Source of the DNA: JACKEQ01 sp041389565 | GTDB lineage: Bacteria; Myxococcota_A; UBA796; GCA-2862545 | Assembly: GCA_041389565.1 (NCBI GenBank) | Contig: JAWKRP010000012.1 | Span: forward strand, 62,001 to 126,000 | DNA: 64,000 nucleotides | Direction of reading: 5' to 3' | Shown: positions 42,700 to 51,463 of the stretch, one piece after another | Layout: every line of letters starts with the position of its first letter | Numbering within the stretch: the stretch's first letter is position 1 | Translations under genes and position numbers: made by a program | Notes under the pieces: generated by a model | What the model was told of the DNA's origin: nothing | Seen by the model: the letters and a program-made list of their open reading frames with translations, nothing else | Database searches by the model: none

Positions 42700-43725
42700 G
42701 TGAGCATCCACGAGCGAGAACTGGACGCCTGGGACTTCGAGCTCCCCGAAGCGAACATCGCGCGGTACCCCGCCGATCGTCGGGACGCGTCGCGCCTGCT
42801 CGTCGTGCCCCGCGCGGGGGGCGTGCACCACCACACCTTCGCCGACCTCCCCTCGCTGCTGGAGCCGGGCGACGCGGTGGTCGTGAACGACACCCGGGTG
42901 ATGGCCGCGAGGCTCCGCGGGCACCGGTCGACGGGCGCGAAGCTCGAGGTGCTCGTGCTCTCCCCCGGATCCGGGCCCGTGCCCTGCCTGATCAAGAACG
43001 CCCGCCGGCTCGCGCCTGGCGAGGTGATCGAGGTCGCGGGAGCGCCCGCAACGGTCGTCGGACGCCTGCCCGACGGCCTGTTCGCGGTCGACTTCGGCGA
43101 TGTCGCCAGCCGCATGGAAGCCCACGGAGAGCTCCCGCTGCCGCCGTACCTCGGGCGCTCGGCCGAGCCCTCCGACACCGAGCGCTACCAGACCATCTTC
43201 GCCGGCCCTCTCGGCGCCGCAGCCGCTCCCACGGCCGGGCTGCACTTCACGCCCGACGTGCTGTCCGCCCTCGCAGACCGCGGCATCGGCGTGCACCCCG
43301 TCACGCTGCACGTCGGGATCGGCACGTTCCGCCCCCTCCGCCCCGAAGACGTCGAGCGCGGCGAGCTCCATCCGGAGCCCTGGACCGTCCCGGACTCCAC
43401 TGCTACGGCCCTGGCGCAGGTTCGCGAGCGGGGTGGGCGTATCGTCGCCGTCGGCACCACCTCCGTGCGCACCCTCGAGTCCGCCACCCCGGACGGCGCC
43501 CGGTCTCCACGCGCCGGAAGCGGCACGACCACGCTGTTCCTCCGTCCCGGCAGCCCTCTCCGCGCGGTCGACGGCCTCATCACCAACTTCCACCTGCCCC
43601 GCAGCAGCCTGCTCATGCTCGTCGCGACGCTCCTCGGGAGGGAGCGCCTCCTCGACACGTACGGGCTCGCGATCCGCGACGGCTATCGGTTCTACTCCTA
43701 TGGCGATGCCATGCTGGTCCTTTGA
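42700..43725 (+). CDS. queA: S-adenosylmethionine:tRNA ribosyltransferase-isomerase QueA
   Basis: A 341-residue QueA of normal length, from GTG 42700. Family blocks: DFELPEANIARYPADRRDAS, AVVVNDTRVMAARL, LPLPPYLGR, ERYQTIFA, GAAAAPTAGLHFT and LHVGIGTFRP, plus the C-terminal TNFHLPRSSLLMLV. It adds the epoxycyclopentane ring in queuosine synthesis, the step after Tgt. It overlaps tgt by 20 bases. In E. coli queA-tgt run in the same direction as yajC-secDF; here the two halves are divergent. Confidence 0.96.
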   Translation: MSIHERELDAWDFELPEANIARYPADRRDASRLLVVPRAGGVHHHTFADLPSLLEPGDAVVVNDTRVMAARLRGHRSTGAKLEVLVLSPGSGPVPCLIKNARRLAPGEVIEVAGAPATVVGRLPDGLFAVDFGDVASRMEAHGELPLPPYLGRSAEPSDTERYQTIFAGPLGAAAAPTAGLHFTPDVLSALADRGIGVHPVTLHVGIGTFRPLRPEDVERGELHPEPWTVPDSTATALAQVRERGGRIVAVGTTSVRTLESATPDGARSPRAGSGTTTLFLRPGSPLRAVDGLITNFHLPRSSLLMLVATLLGRERLLDTYGLAIRDGYRFYSYGDAMLVL

Positions 43726-44836
43726 AGAGACCGCCCGGTGCGGCGCGGCCCGCGCGGGCCGGCTCACCCTCCCCCACGGCGTGGTCGAGACACCCACCTT
43801 CATGCCGGTGGGCACCTACGGGTCCGTCCGCGGCCTGACCCCCGCCGAGATCCGCGAGACCGGTGCCCAGATGGTCCTCGCGAACACCTACCACCTCTGG
43901 AACCGCCCGGGTCACGCCACCATCGAGCAGCTCGGCGGGCTCCACGCGTTCATGCGATGGGACGGTCCCATCCTCACGGACTCCGGCGGCTACCAGGTCT
44001 TCTCCCTCAAGCGTCACCTGAAGGTCTCCGAAGAAGGCGTTCGATTCCGCCTTCCCGAGAACGGCGACCTGCGGCACCTCACGCCCGAGCTCGCCATCGA
44101 GATCCAGGAAGCGCTCGGGGTCGACATCGCGATGGCGTTCGACGAGTGCATCGAGTGGCCCGCGGAGCACGACCGTGTGGCGGAGAGCACCGAGCGGACC
44201 ACCCGGTGGTTGAAGCGATGCCTGAAGGCTCGCCGGAAGCCCGAGCGGACGGGGCTGTTCGGCATCGTCCAGGGGGGACTGTACGAGTCGCTCCGCATCG
44301 CCCACGCCCAGGAGCTGCGCGCGCTCGAAGGCCTCCAGGGCCTCGCCATCGGCGGCCTGTCCGTCGGCGAGGACCGCGACGACATGCTCGCGGCGACCAG
44401 CTGGGTGGTGCCGCACCTCGGGACCGAGCGTGCGCGGTACCTCATGGGGGTCGGGCATCCCCACGACATCACCGACGCGGTGCGGCTCGGCGTCGATCTG
44501 TTCGACTGCGTGCTCCCCACGCGCCTCGGGCGGCACGGCATGGTCTACACCTGGGAGGGTCGCCGGAACCTCAAGAACCAGCGGTACGCGACCGACCCCC
44601 GCCCTCTCGACGAGTCCGACCCCGACAGCCCCGCCGCGGACTACTCCCGGGCCTACCTGAAGCACCTGGTCAAGGCCGGAGAGATGCTCGGGCTGCGCAT
44701 GTTGTCAGCGCACAACCTGCACTTCTATCAGACCCTCATGAAGCGCATGAGGGCCGCCATCCTCGCCGGCGACGAAGCGGGCCTCGAAGCGCTCGCCCAG
44801 GCCGCGGCGCGTGCGGTGGCCCCCGCCGAAGACTAG
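43706..44836 (+). CDS. tgt: tRNA-guanine transglycosylase lacking its zinc-site cysteines
   Basis: A 376-residue Tgt (ATG 43706, inside the queA 3' end). The catalytic core is intact: TPTFMPVGTYGSVRG, LTDSGGYQVFSL with the base Asp, MAFDECIEW, GIVQGGLYE, AIGGLSVGE, YLMGVGHP and GVDLFDCVLPTRLGRHG with the nucleophile Asp. But the C-terminal zinc segment, normally 'C.C..C' before SRAYL, reads LDESDPDSPAADYSRAYL: all three Cys are replaced (D, D, A) at the same spacing, while the later His (SAHNLHFY) remains. Tgt exchanges G34 for preQ1 in Asp, Asn, His and Tyr tRNAs. Active but zinc-free, or an altered paralogue, are both possible. Confidence 0.93.
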   Translation: MPCWSFEETARCGAARAGRLTLPHGVVETPTFMPVGTYGSVRGLTPAEIRETGAQMVLANTYHLWNRPGHATIEQLGGLHAFMRWDGPILTDSGGYQVFSLKRHLKVSEEGVRFRLPENGDLRHLTPELAIEIQEALGVDIAMAFDECIEWPAEHDRVAESTERTTRWLKRCLKARRKPERTGLFGIVQGGLYESLRIAHAQELRALEGLQGLAIGGLSVGEDRDDMLAATSWVVPHLGTERARYLMGVGHPHDITDAVRLGVDLFDCVLPTRLGRHGMVYTWEGRRNLKNQRYATDPRPLDESDPDSPAADYSRAYLKHLVKAGEMLGLRMLSAHNLHFYQTLMKRMRAAILAGDEAGLEALAQAAARAVAPAED

Positions 44837-44905
44837 CGTTCGCACGCTCTTTGCTCCGGCCCGACCGCGCGGATAGCGCGTCCCTCTTCAACGACAGGAG
44901 CCCTG

Positions 44906-45673
44906 ATGTCCGACCTTCGGTGGACTTCGCTGGTTGCAATGGTCGCACTGGTGCTCGGCTGCGCAGGCGGCGGAGACCCGGAGGGACGCGCCATCGTCGT
45001 GCCCGAGCTGGACGAGCCGCAGGCCGCCGCCGTCGAGCCGCCCGACGCCCCCCGTCCGAGCGTCACCTCGTGGCCAGCCGAGTGCGAGGCGCCGGCGGGC
45101 GCCGTGGTCGTCCTGGCCTGCGCAGGGGGCGGGCGCGACCTCGTCGACGCGTTCCTCGAGCAGTACGGCCGGCCCTTCGGGTCCGGATCCGCCCACCTCT
45201 CCGGTCTCGCCGACCGACTCCCCCCGGCCGACGTGGGCCCCGGGCTCGCCCCCGCGATGGACGGGGTGTTCGAGCACCTCGTGCAGGAAGCCGCCGACCT
45301 GTACCCGGAGGGGAGCGACGACCCCGCGAAGCCGCAGCTGGCACGATGGACGATCGAGGGCGACCCGGACGGGAGAGCCATCTACACCCTGTTGCGCGAG
45401 AGTCCGGCGCTCCACTACAACGCCGCGAACGGCTTGCTCTCCCTCGACGTGTCGCGGAGCGACGCCCGAGACCCGAACCGCCGGGCCCGCACCCTCGGCG
45501 ATCTCGGTGCCGACGCTGCCACCGCGGATCGCTACCTCGCGACGAGCGTTGGCAAGGCCCTGGGCGACGTCGCCATCGCCATGGCGGGCACGCGCTACGG
45601 CGAGCCGCGAATGAGCGCCTCGATGGCGGGGACTCAGCTACCGTCCCTTCGAGCCCTCGGGACTCGGGACTGA
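44906..45673 (+). CDS. Putative lipoprotein, C-terminus formed by a dispersed repeat
   Basis: A 255-residue lipoprotein: signal TSLVAMVALVLGC with Cys at about 19, followed by a Gly-rich stretch. A globular part at about 60-235 (LVDAFLEQYGRPFGSGSAHL; VGKALGDVAIAMAGTRYG) is not recognised. AGGAG lies five bases before the ATG. The last ~14 codons (GTQLPSLRALGTRD) fall inside repeat copy C, so the repeat supplies the stop codon and the native C-terminus may have been shorter or different. Confidence 0.7.
   Translation: MSDLRWTSLVAMVALVLGCAGGGDPEGRAIVVPELDEPQAAAVEPPDAPRPSVTSWPAECEAPAGAVVVLACAGGGRDLVDAFLEQYGRPFGSGSAHLSGLADRLPPADVGPGLAPAMDGVFEHLVQEAADLYPEGSDDPAKPQLARWTIEGDPDGRAIYTLLRESPALHYNAANGLLSLDVSRSDARDPNRRARTLGDLGADAATADRYLATSVGKALGDVAIAMAGTRYGEPRMSASMAGTQLPSLRALGTRD
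45633..45668. repeat. Convergent-junction repeat, copy C (diverged, overlaps a CDS end)
   Basis: The 30-bp unit CTCAGCT-ACCGTCCCT-TCGAG-CCCTCGGGA is followed by the start of a second unit exactly 30 bases on (CTC at 45633 and 45663). The ACCGTCCCT and CCCTCGGGACTC parts match copies A and B; the intervening bases have changed. It lies at the 3' ends of the convergent lipoprotein and discoidin-like genes. Confidence 0.75.
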
Positions 45674-45682
45674 AGCCCGCCG

Positions 45683-46921
45683 TCAGCGGGCGGTGTGTTC
45701 CTGGAGATAGCCGAACACCACCGTGCCCGGGCCCTCCTCGGTGCATCGCGAGCCGTGCGCCGACCGCACCCTGGCGATCTTCTCGCCCTCCCACTCCAGC
45801 TCCCACAGCGTGCGCTCGTCGATGTCCCCGCACGTGATGTCGACCTGGGTGCCCGAGATCCGCTTCTCCTCGAGCGCGGCGACCGGGCGGCCCGACACCA
45901 GGTGCACCGACCATCGTGAGGTGTAGGTCATCACGCCGCGCTCGGTGGACACGGTCTTCTGGGTGAACGACAGCCAGGAGTCCTCGCCCTCGACGAGCCG
46001 GGCTGCGGGCGACATGTCGATCGAGTCGGCCCACACGCCCTCCGGGCGGTACGACACCGAGCGCCACGCGTCGGGCTCCGACTCGAACCACGCCACACCG
46101 TCCCCCAGCAGCTCCATCACCGCCAACGGCAGTTCGAGGCCGTCAGGAGACCTCACGCGATGCTGGAGGGCCAGCCGGAAGACCGGTTCTGTCGCGGCCT
46201 TTTCACGAACCTCCGCCAGCCGGGACACCAGGGCCTCGAGCGCAGCGAGGCGCTCGGGGGTGTCTTCGAGGGTCTTGGACCCGAAGTGCGTTCCCGTGAA
46301 CGGCCACGCCTTCGGGAGCGCCTTGAAGTACGCCGCCGCGGCCACGCGCTCCTTCACCCACTCCTGCAGGGCCACGTGCTTCGCGTTCTCGACGGCCGAC
46401 TGGTACGGCGTCGTGGCATCGACCGCGAGCTCCACGTCCGAGATGCACAGGTCGGCGTACGTCGACCCCTTCCTCGCCTCGAGCACCGTGAGCCGAACGG
46501 TGTCGAACGCGACGTCTTCGGGCGGGTCGAGGACGTGCTCCTGCCAGTCGAGGGCGTCGGTGAGCGCGATCTCGGCGCTATGGACCACCCCTCGAGACGA
46601 CCTGATGTCGACGCGGATGCGCGCGGGCGCGGCGTTCGAGGCGAACAGTCCCGCAGACTTCTGGTAGCCGTTCCGGATCCGGAGCTGCACGCGATGCACC
46701 CCCGACACCGGAGACACCCGCCACTCCAGCCACTCGCCGACCCCGTCGCCCGCGACCCCCTCGACCCAGGCCGTCTTCGGGTTCCCGTCGAGCGCGTACG
46801 ACGGGTGGTAGTTCTCGGTGAACCGATTCCAGTCGCTCACGAGGAACGAGCTGGCGTCGGCTTCGGGAGACCGCAGCGCGTGCCAGTCTCCGGCGAGGGC
46901 GAACGGCGTCAGGAACAGCAT
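45683..46921 (-). CDS. Exported protein with discoidin-like glycan-binding domain
   Basis: A 412-residue exported protein (signal MLFLTPFALAGD). Residues about 30-170 match the NADase-type glycan-binding/discoidin-like fold: FTENYHPSYALDGNPKTAWV, EWLEWRVSPVSGVHRVQLRI, GYQKSAGLF, and a closing LTVLEARKGSTYADLCISDV. The rest (about 180-412) is a mixed domain without known motifs. Glycan-binding domains of this type often sit on secreted enzymes or surface proteins. It is the last gene of manC-trmL-TIGR02996-this, nine bases after its neighbour. Confidence 0.78.
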   Translation of the reverse strand: MLFLTPFALAGDWHALRSPEADASSFLVSDWNRFTENYHPSYALDGNPKTAWVEGVAGDGVGEWLEWRVSPVSGVHRVQLRIRNGYQKSAGLFASNAAPARIRVDIRSSRGVVHSAEIALTDALDWQEHVLDPPEDVAFDTVRLTVLEARKGSTYADLCISDVELAVDATTPYQSAVENAKHVALQEWVKERVAAAAYFKALPKAWPFTGTHFGSKTLEDTPERLAALEALVSRLAEVREKAATEPVFRLALQHRVRSPDGLELPLAVMELLGDGVAWFESEPDAWRSVSYRPEGVWADSIDMSPAARLVEGEDSWLSFTQKTVSTERGVMTYTSRWSVHLVSGRPVAALEEKRISGTQVDITCGDIDERTLWELEWEGEKIARVRSAHGSRCTEEGPGTVVFGYLQEHTAR

Positions 46922-46930
46922 GTCCCTCCG

Positions 46931-48481
46931 CTATCGACCGAGGGACCGCCGGACCACGACATCGCCCTCGATCGCTTCGAGCAGCCCCTCGAAGCCTTCG
47001 AGGGCGTCGGAGGCCGCCACCGCGAACACGAGCCGACCCTTCTTCTGCTTGGCGTGGACCTCGAGGACCGGGGTGCCGCCTTCCTCGAACCGCAGCTCGA
47101 TGCGACCCGCGACCCGGGCCTGCTGGGCACGCACCCAGGCGAGCGCCTCGGTGGGATGGAGCAGGAACCGCCTCGGCAGACCGGGGCTCCCTACCACCGG
47201 GACCGTGAGATGCAGCACCTGGAGCGGCTTTCGGGGCTCGATGGCGCTCGGCAGCTCGAGGTCGACCGGGGTGACCCGGAGGCGCCGCAGGGCCGGGTAG
47301 TGCAGGTCGGTGGGAGCCTTGCGCGGCACACCCGACGGGGCGTCCGGCACGAGGTCGAGCTCCTGCAGGCGATGCCCCCAGACCGTTCCGAGCGCCCGCA
47401 GCCACGGACGGAGATCTCCCCGGAGGGTGGTGGCTGCCCCGAGCGACTGGCTCTCGAGGAGGAGCATCCAGGCGTCCTGGTTCGTGGCGACCGTGAGCTC
47501 CCGCATGGTTCGCCAGCCCACCGCGCCCCGGCTCCGCTGGATGGACTTCTCGGTCGTGCGCCCGACCGTCGCGGCGTGCGGGAAGCCGCGTTCGAACACC
47601 CACGAGCCCTTGAGCGTCGGACCGGCCGCCTCGCCCATCCACTCGTCCCGCCGCTTCTTCAGGATGGCGTTCATCCGGGCGGTGGCCGCGCGCGTCCTTC
47701 GGGCCGGGTCCATCAGCTGGAGGGTGATGAACTCGCCTCGCTCGGCGTCCCCCGCCTCGATGCACGCGTCCGCGAACACGTGGCGCAGCGCGTCGTCGCG
47801 GGGGTCGTCGACGATGCGCTCGAACAGCGGGACGAGCTTGCCGGGCACCGGGAGGACCGGCCGACCGAGCTCCGTGATGCGCGCCCTCACGAGCGCCGTC
47901 AGCTCGGCTCGCTCGGATGCGGGGAGCGGCGCGCTCGTCCAGCCCTCCGCGACCTCGGGATACGCATCCAACCGGCGGTTGAAGCCCGGCGCGAACCGGC
48001 ACTTCACGACCGGCTGCCCGTCCTCGGAGTAGTCGCGCACCCACAGCGACCGCTTCGGAACGCTCGCGACGTCCGCGACCGTTCCCGGATCGCGGGTCTC
48101 GCGCAGCACCCGCCACAGCGCGGTGTCGAGCGGAACGTTGCGCTGGCTCGGGGAATTCTCGAGCAGCCGCACCGCGAGGGCCGACAGGCGCGGGTCGGGC
48201 AGCTCCTGGTCTGCGATTTGCGTCAGGCGCGCAGCGATCTCGGCGCCACTGCCGCCGCGCGTGGCCCAGGCGAGCTTCGCGCCCACCCGTCGCCCGGGCC
48301 GATCGAGCCACTCCGCACCGCGCGGCTCGGGTCGCCGCACCTCGAGGTCGGTCTCCAGCTCGACCAGGAGACCCGCGACGACCGGATCGAGCGTCGTGCG
48401 CCAGAGCTCCCTGAGGGCGTCTTCCATCGCGTCGGTGTCGTCTCCCGCGAACGCTTCGCGGACCGGCGCGAGCACGCTCAT
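46931..48481 (-). CDS. TIGR02996-domain protein
   Basis: A 516-residue soluble protein. The central block FERIVDDPRDDALRHVFADA followed by AGDAERGEFITLQ is the TIGR02996 motif, a short region common in planctomycetes and myxobacteria and often followed by leucine-rich-repeat-like arrays. About 280-400 has leucine-rich stretches (LRELTVATNQDAWMLLLESQ; LRRLRVTPVDLEL). The ATG at 48481 overlaps the trmL stop as ATGA; the longer upstream frame is a shadow of trmL. Function unknown. Confidence 0.8.
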   Translation of the reverse strand: MSVLAPVREAFAGDDTDAMEDALRELWRTTLDPVVAGLLVELETDLEVRRPEPRGAEWLDRPGRRVGAKLAWATRGGSGAEIAARLTQIADQELPDPRLSALAVRLLENSPSQRNVPLDTALWRVLRETRDPGTVADVASVPKRSLWVRDYSEDGQPVVKCRFAPGFNRRLDAYPEVAEGWTSAPLPASERAELTALVRARITELGRPVLPVPGKLVPLFERIVDDPRDDALRHVFADACIEAGDAERGEFITLQLMDPARRTRAATARMNAILKKRRDEWMGEAAGPTLKGSWVFERGFPHAATVGRTTEKSIQRSRGAVGWRTMRELTVATNQDAWMLLLESQSLGAATTLRGDLRPWLRALGTVWGHRLQELDLVPDAPSGVPRKAPTDLHYPALRRLRVTPVDLELPSAIEPRKPLQVLHLTVPVVGSPGLPRRFLLHPTEALAWVRAQQARVAGRIELRFEEGGTPVLEVHAKQKKGRLVFAVAASDALEGFEGLLEAIEGDVVVRRSLGR

Positions 48482-48954
48482 CCGAAGAGCTCCGGGACGA
48501 CCTGCTGGAGCGCGCCGTACACCACGATCGACACGGCGTTCGACAGGTTCAGGGACCGGATGGGCCCGGTCATCGGAATGGTCGCGGCCTCGTGCTGCTC
48601 GACCAGCTCCTTCGGCAGCCCCACCGTCTCGCGGCCGAACACCAGCACGTCGCCGCGCTCGTACGCGATCTGCGTGTACGGACGCTCGCTGCGTGCGCTG
48701 AACAGCCACACCCGGCGCCCCTCGGCCCACGCCCAGAACGCATCGGCGTCGGCGTGCTCCTGCAGATCGACGTGCTTCCAGTAGTCGAGGCCGGCGCGCC
48801 GCACGGCCTTCTCGTCCATCGAGAACGGGATGGGATGCACCACGTGCAGTCTCGCACCGATGCCGAGGCACAGCCGACCGACGTTCCCCGTGTTCGGCGG
48901 GATCTCCGGGTTGTACAGCACCACGTGGAGCACCGGGTCAGTCAGCGCGGCCAT
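48478..48954 (-). CDS. trmL: tRNA (cytidine(34)-2'-O)-methyltransferase TrmL
   Basis: A 158-residue SPOUT methyltransferase of TrmL size. Motifs: LYNPEIPPNTGNVGRLCLGI, a VFGRETVGLPKELVE SAM-binding knot and IRSLNLSNAVSIVVYGAL. TrmL methylates the wobble ribose of tRNA-Leu isoacceptors. The ATG at 48954 overlaps the manC 3' end by 17 bases; a GTG a few codons later would fit the family start equally well. Confidence 0.92.
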   Translation of the reverse strand: MAALTDPVLHVVLYNPEIPPNTGNVGRLCLGIGARLHVVHPIPFSMDEKAVRRAGLDYWKHVDLQEHADADAFWAWAEGRRVWLFSARSERPYTQIAYERGDVLVFGRETVGLPKELVEQHEAATIPMTGPIRSLNLSNAVSIVVYGALQQVVPELFG

Positions 48955-50326
48955 ACACGTCCTCGAGGCGCTCGATGTCGTCTTCGCCGAGGTAGTCGCC
49001 GAGCTGGACCTCGACGAGCACGAGCGCCGAAGCACCCGGGTTCTCGAGCCGATGGGCGACCCCCCGCGCGATCTGCACGTGCTCGCCGACTCCGATGACA
49101 CGCTCGCCATCTCCGATGCGCACGAGCCCCTCGCCCGCCACCACCACCCAGTGCTCGTCGCGACGGGCATGGCGCTGCAGCGACAGCCGCTCCCCCGGCC
49201 GCACGACGATGCGCTTCACCTGGAAGCCCTCGCCGGCGTCCACCACGCGGAACGAGCCCCACGGACGCGCCGAGATCGGGTGCTCGCGCACCTCCCGCCG
49301 GTCGCCCAGCGCAGCCACCAGCGGCTTCAGGGCGTCGGACGCCCCCCTCCGGGTCACGAGCACCGCATCGGGCGTGCCGACCACCACGAGGTCGTGCACG
49401 TCCTTCACCGCGACCAGCACGTCCTCCCCGTGCACGTAGCACCCGGAGGCGCCCACCTGGTGGGCATCTCCGACCAGCGCGTTGTCATCGGCCCCACGGG
49501 CGCGGTCGTACAGGGCCTCGAAGCTCCCGAGGTCGGCCCAGCCCATCGACACGGGCACGACCGCGGCACGGTCGGTGCGCTCCATCACGGCGGTGTCGAT
49601 CGGCGCCGACGGGCTGCTCGCCCATGCTTCGGGGTCCATCCGGCACGCCGGACCATCGCGCTCGGCACGGTCGGCCGCCCTCGTGACGGCCTCGAGGATC
49701 TCCGGTGACCACCGGCTCAGCTCCTCGAGCAGCACCTCGGGACGGAACAGGAAGATCCCCGCGTTCCACAGGAAGCCCCGCTCCACGTACTGGAGCGCCG
49801 TGGCACGGTCGGGCTTCTCGACGAAGGTGCGCACCTCCCGCCACACGCCATGCGAGGCGCCCGGCTCCACGTACCCGTACCCCGTCGCAGGATGGTCGGG
49901 CTGCACGCCGAACACCACGATGCGCCCTTCACCGACGGCCGACAGCCCCGCGGTGACGGCGGCCCGGAACGCGTCGGTGTCCGCGATGGAGTGGTCGGCG
50001 GGCAGGAGCAGCACGGCGGCACCGGGGCGGGTGCGCGCGACCGTCAGCGCGGCCGCACACGCCGCTGCTGCCGTGTTCCGGCCCTCCGGCTCGCACAGGA
50101 GCTCGATGCCCCGCCCCACCCGCCGCACGGACTCCGCGAGGAGGAATCGCTGGCTGTCGGCGCCCACGAGCACGGGATCCTCCCAGCCCTCGCAGCGCTC
50201 CAGCGTGTCTTCGAGGAGCGTCTGCTCGCTCACCAGCGGGAGGAGCTGCTTCGGCCGTGCCTGACGCGACAGGGGCCACAGCCGGGTTCCCGCGCCACCG
50301 CACAGCACCACCGGCACGACGGGCAT
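48938..50326 (-). CDS. manC: Mannose-1-phosphate guanylyltransferase / mannose-6-phosphate isomerase
   Basis: A 462-residue bifunctional type II enzyme. The nucleotidyltransferase domain (about 1-345) has VVLCGGAGTRLWPLSRQARP, PKQLLPL, EPEGRNTAAAA, LLPADHSI and FVEKPD. The C-terminal cupin isomerase domain has RPWGSFRVVDAGEGFQVKRI, LSLQRHARRDEHWVVV and GVAHRLENPG. It makes GDP-mannose from fructose-6-phosphate-derived mannose phosphates. gmd, which uses GDP-mannose, is divergent 117 bp away, giving a small GDP-sugar locus. Confidence 0.95.
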   Translation of the reverse strand: MPVVPVVLCGGAGTRLWPLSRQARPKQLLPLVSEQTLLEDTLERCEGWEDPVLVGADSQRFLLAESVRRVGRGIELLCEPEGRNTAAAACAAALTVARTRPGAAVLLLPADHSIADTDAFRAAVTAGLSAVGEGRIVVFGVQPDHPATGYGYVEPGASHGVWREVRTFVEKPDRATALQYVERGFLWNAGIFLFRPEVLLEELSRWSPEILEAVTRAADRAERDGPACRMDPEAWASSPSAPIDTAVMERTDRAAVVPVSMGWADLGSFEALYDRARGADDNALVGDAHQVGASGCYVHGEDVLVAVKDVHDLVVVGTPDAVLVTRRGASDALKPLVAALGDRREVREHPISARPWGSFRVVDAGEGFQVKRIVVRPGERLSLQRHARRDEHWVVVAGEGLVRIGDGERVIGVGEHVQIARGVAHRLENPGASALVLVEVQLGDYLGEDDIERLEDVYGRAD

Positions 50327-50443
50327 GTCTGGTTCTGCGGGCACCGGACCTCCAGCAGCGGCGTAATGAAGCGTCAGAAGCGCGGCAACGCTTTGCCCAC
50401 GCCGGGGGTGCGGGGCTACACGTCGGGCGCTATCGAGGGACGC

Positions 50444-51415
50444 ATGCCGACCGCGCTCATCACGGGGATCACCGGCCAGGACGGCTCCTGGCTCGCCGAC
50501 CTGCTCGTCGCGAAGGGGTACGACGTGCACGGGGTCGTGCGGCGGTCGTCCTGCGACAACACACACCGGATCGCCCATCTCGACGGGCAGATCACGCTGC
50601 ATCACGCCGAGATGACCGACGACACCTCGCTCCTGCGGGTGGTGCGCGACACCGAGCCCGACGAGGTCTACAACCTCGCGGCCCAGTCGCACGTGGGCGT
50701 GAGCTTCGAGGTGCCCGTGTACACGGCCGACGTGGTGGCGCTCGGCACGGCCCGCCTGCTCGAGGCCGTGCGTGTGGCGCGTCCCGAAGCGCGCTTCTAC
50801 CAGGCGTCGTCGTCCGAGATGTTCGGGTCGTCGCCGGGCCCGCAGAGCGAGTCCACCCCGTTCCACCCGCGCAACCCGTACGCCGTCGCGAAGGTCTTCG
50901 CGTTCCACCTCACGCGGAACCACCGCGAGGCCTGGGGACTGCACACGAGCAACGGGATCCTGTTCAACCACGAGTCCGAGCGGCGCGGAGATCGCTTCGT
51001 CACGCGCAAGATCACCCGTGCCGTCGGGCGGATCGCGGCCGGAACGCAGCGTGAGCTCGTGCTCGGCAACCTCGAGGCGCGCCGGGACTGGGGGCATGCC
51101 GCCGACTACGTCGACGCGATGTGGCGCATGCTCCAGCAGCCCGAGGGCGGCGACTACGTCGTGGCCACGGGGGTCTCGCACTCCGTCCGCGACTTCTGCG
51201 AGCGGGCGTTCGCGGTCGCGGGCCTCGACTGGCGCGACCACGTCCGAACGGATCCGTCCTTCCTGCGCCCCGCCGACATCGACGACCTGGTCGGCGATGC
51301 ATCGCGAGCGCGCGAGACGCTCGGCTGGGAGCCCTCCGTCGACTTCGACGGGTTGGTCCATCGCATGGTCACGCACGACCTCGAGCTCGCGCGACGCGAG
51401 GCTCATGTTGCATAG
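50444..51415 (+). CDS. gmd: GDP-mannose 4,6-dehydratase
   Basis: A 323-residue extended SDR enzyme. The Rossmann start ALITGITGQDGSWLADLLVA, the HHAEMTDDTSL and YNLAAQSHVGVSFEVP blocks, the catalytic SSSEMFG Ser/Thr and Glu region, the PRNPYAVAKVFAF YxxxK motif and GILFNHESERRGDRFVTRKI identify Gmd. It makes GDP-4-keto-6-deoxymannose, precursor of GDP-fucose, rhamnose-D or perosamine. No follow-on epimerase or reductase is next to it. GAGGGA precedes the ATG closely. Confidence 0.95.
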   Translation: MPTALITGITGQDGSWLADLLVAKGYDVHGVVRRSSCDNTHRIAHLDGQITLHHAEMTDDTSLLRVVRDTEPDEVYNLAAQSHVGVSFEVPVYTADVVALGTARLLEAVRVARPEARFYQASSSEMFGSSPGPQSESTPFHPRNPYAVAKVFAFHLTRNHREAWGLHTSNGILFNHESERRGDRFVTRKITRAVGRIAAGTQRELVLGNLEARRDWGHAADYVDAMWRMLQQPEGGDYVVATGVSHSVRDFCERAFAVAGLDWRDHVRTDPSFLRPADIDDLVGDASRARETLGWEPSVDFDGLVHRMVTHDLELARREAHVA

Positions 51416-51463
51416 AACGTCGTCCAGGGGGATGCTGGGGCCCCCCGACCGAGCGCACCGCCC

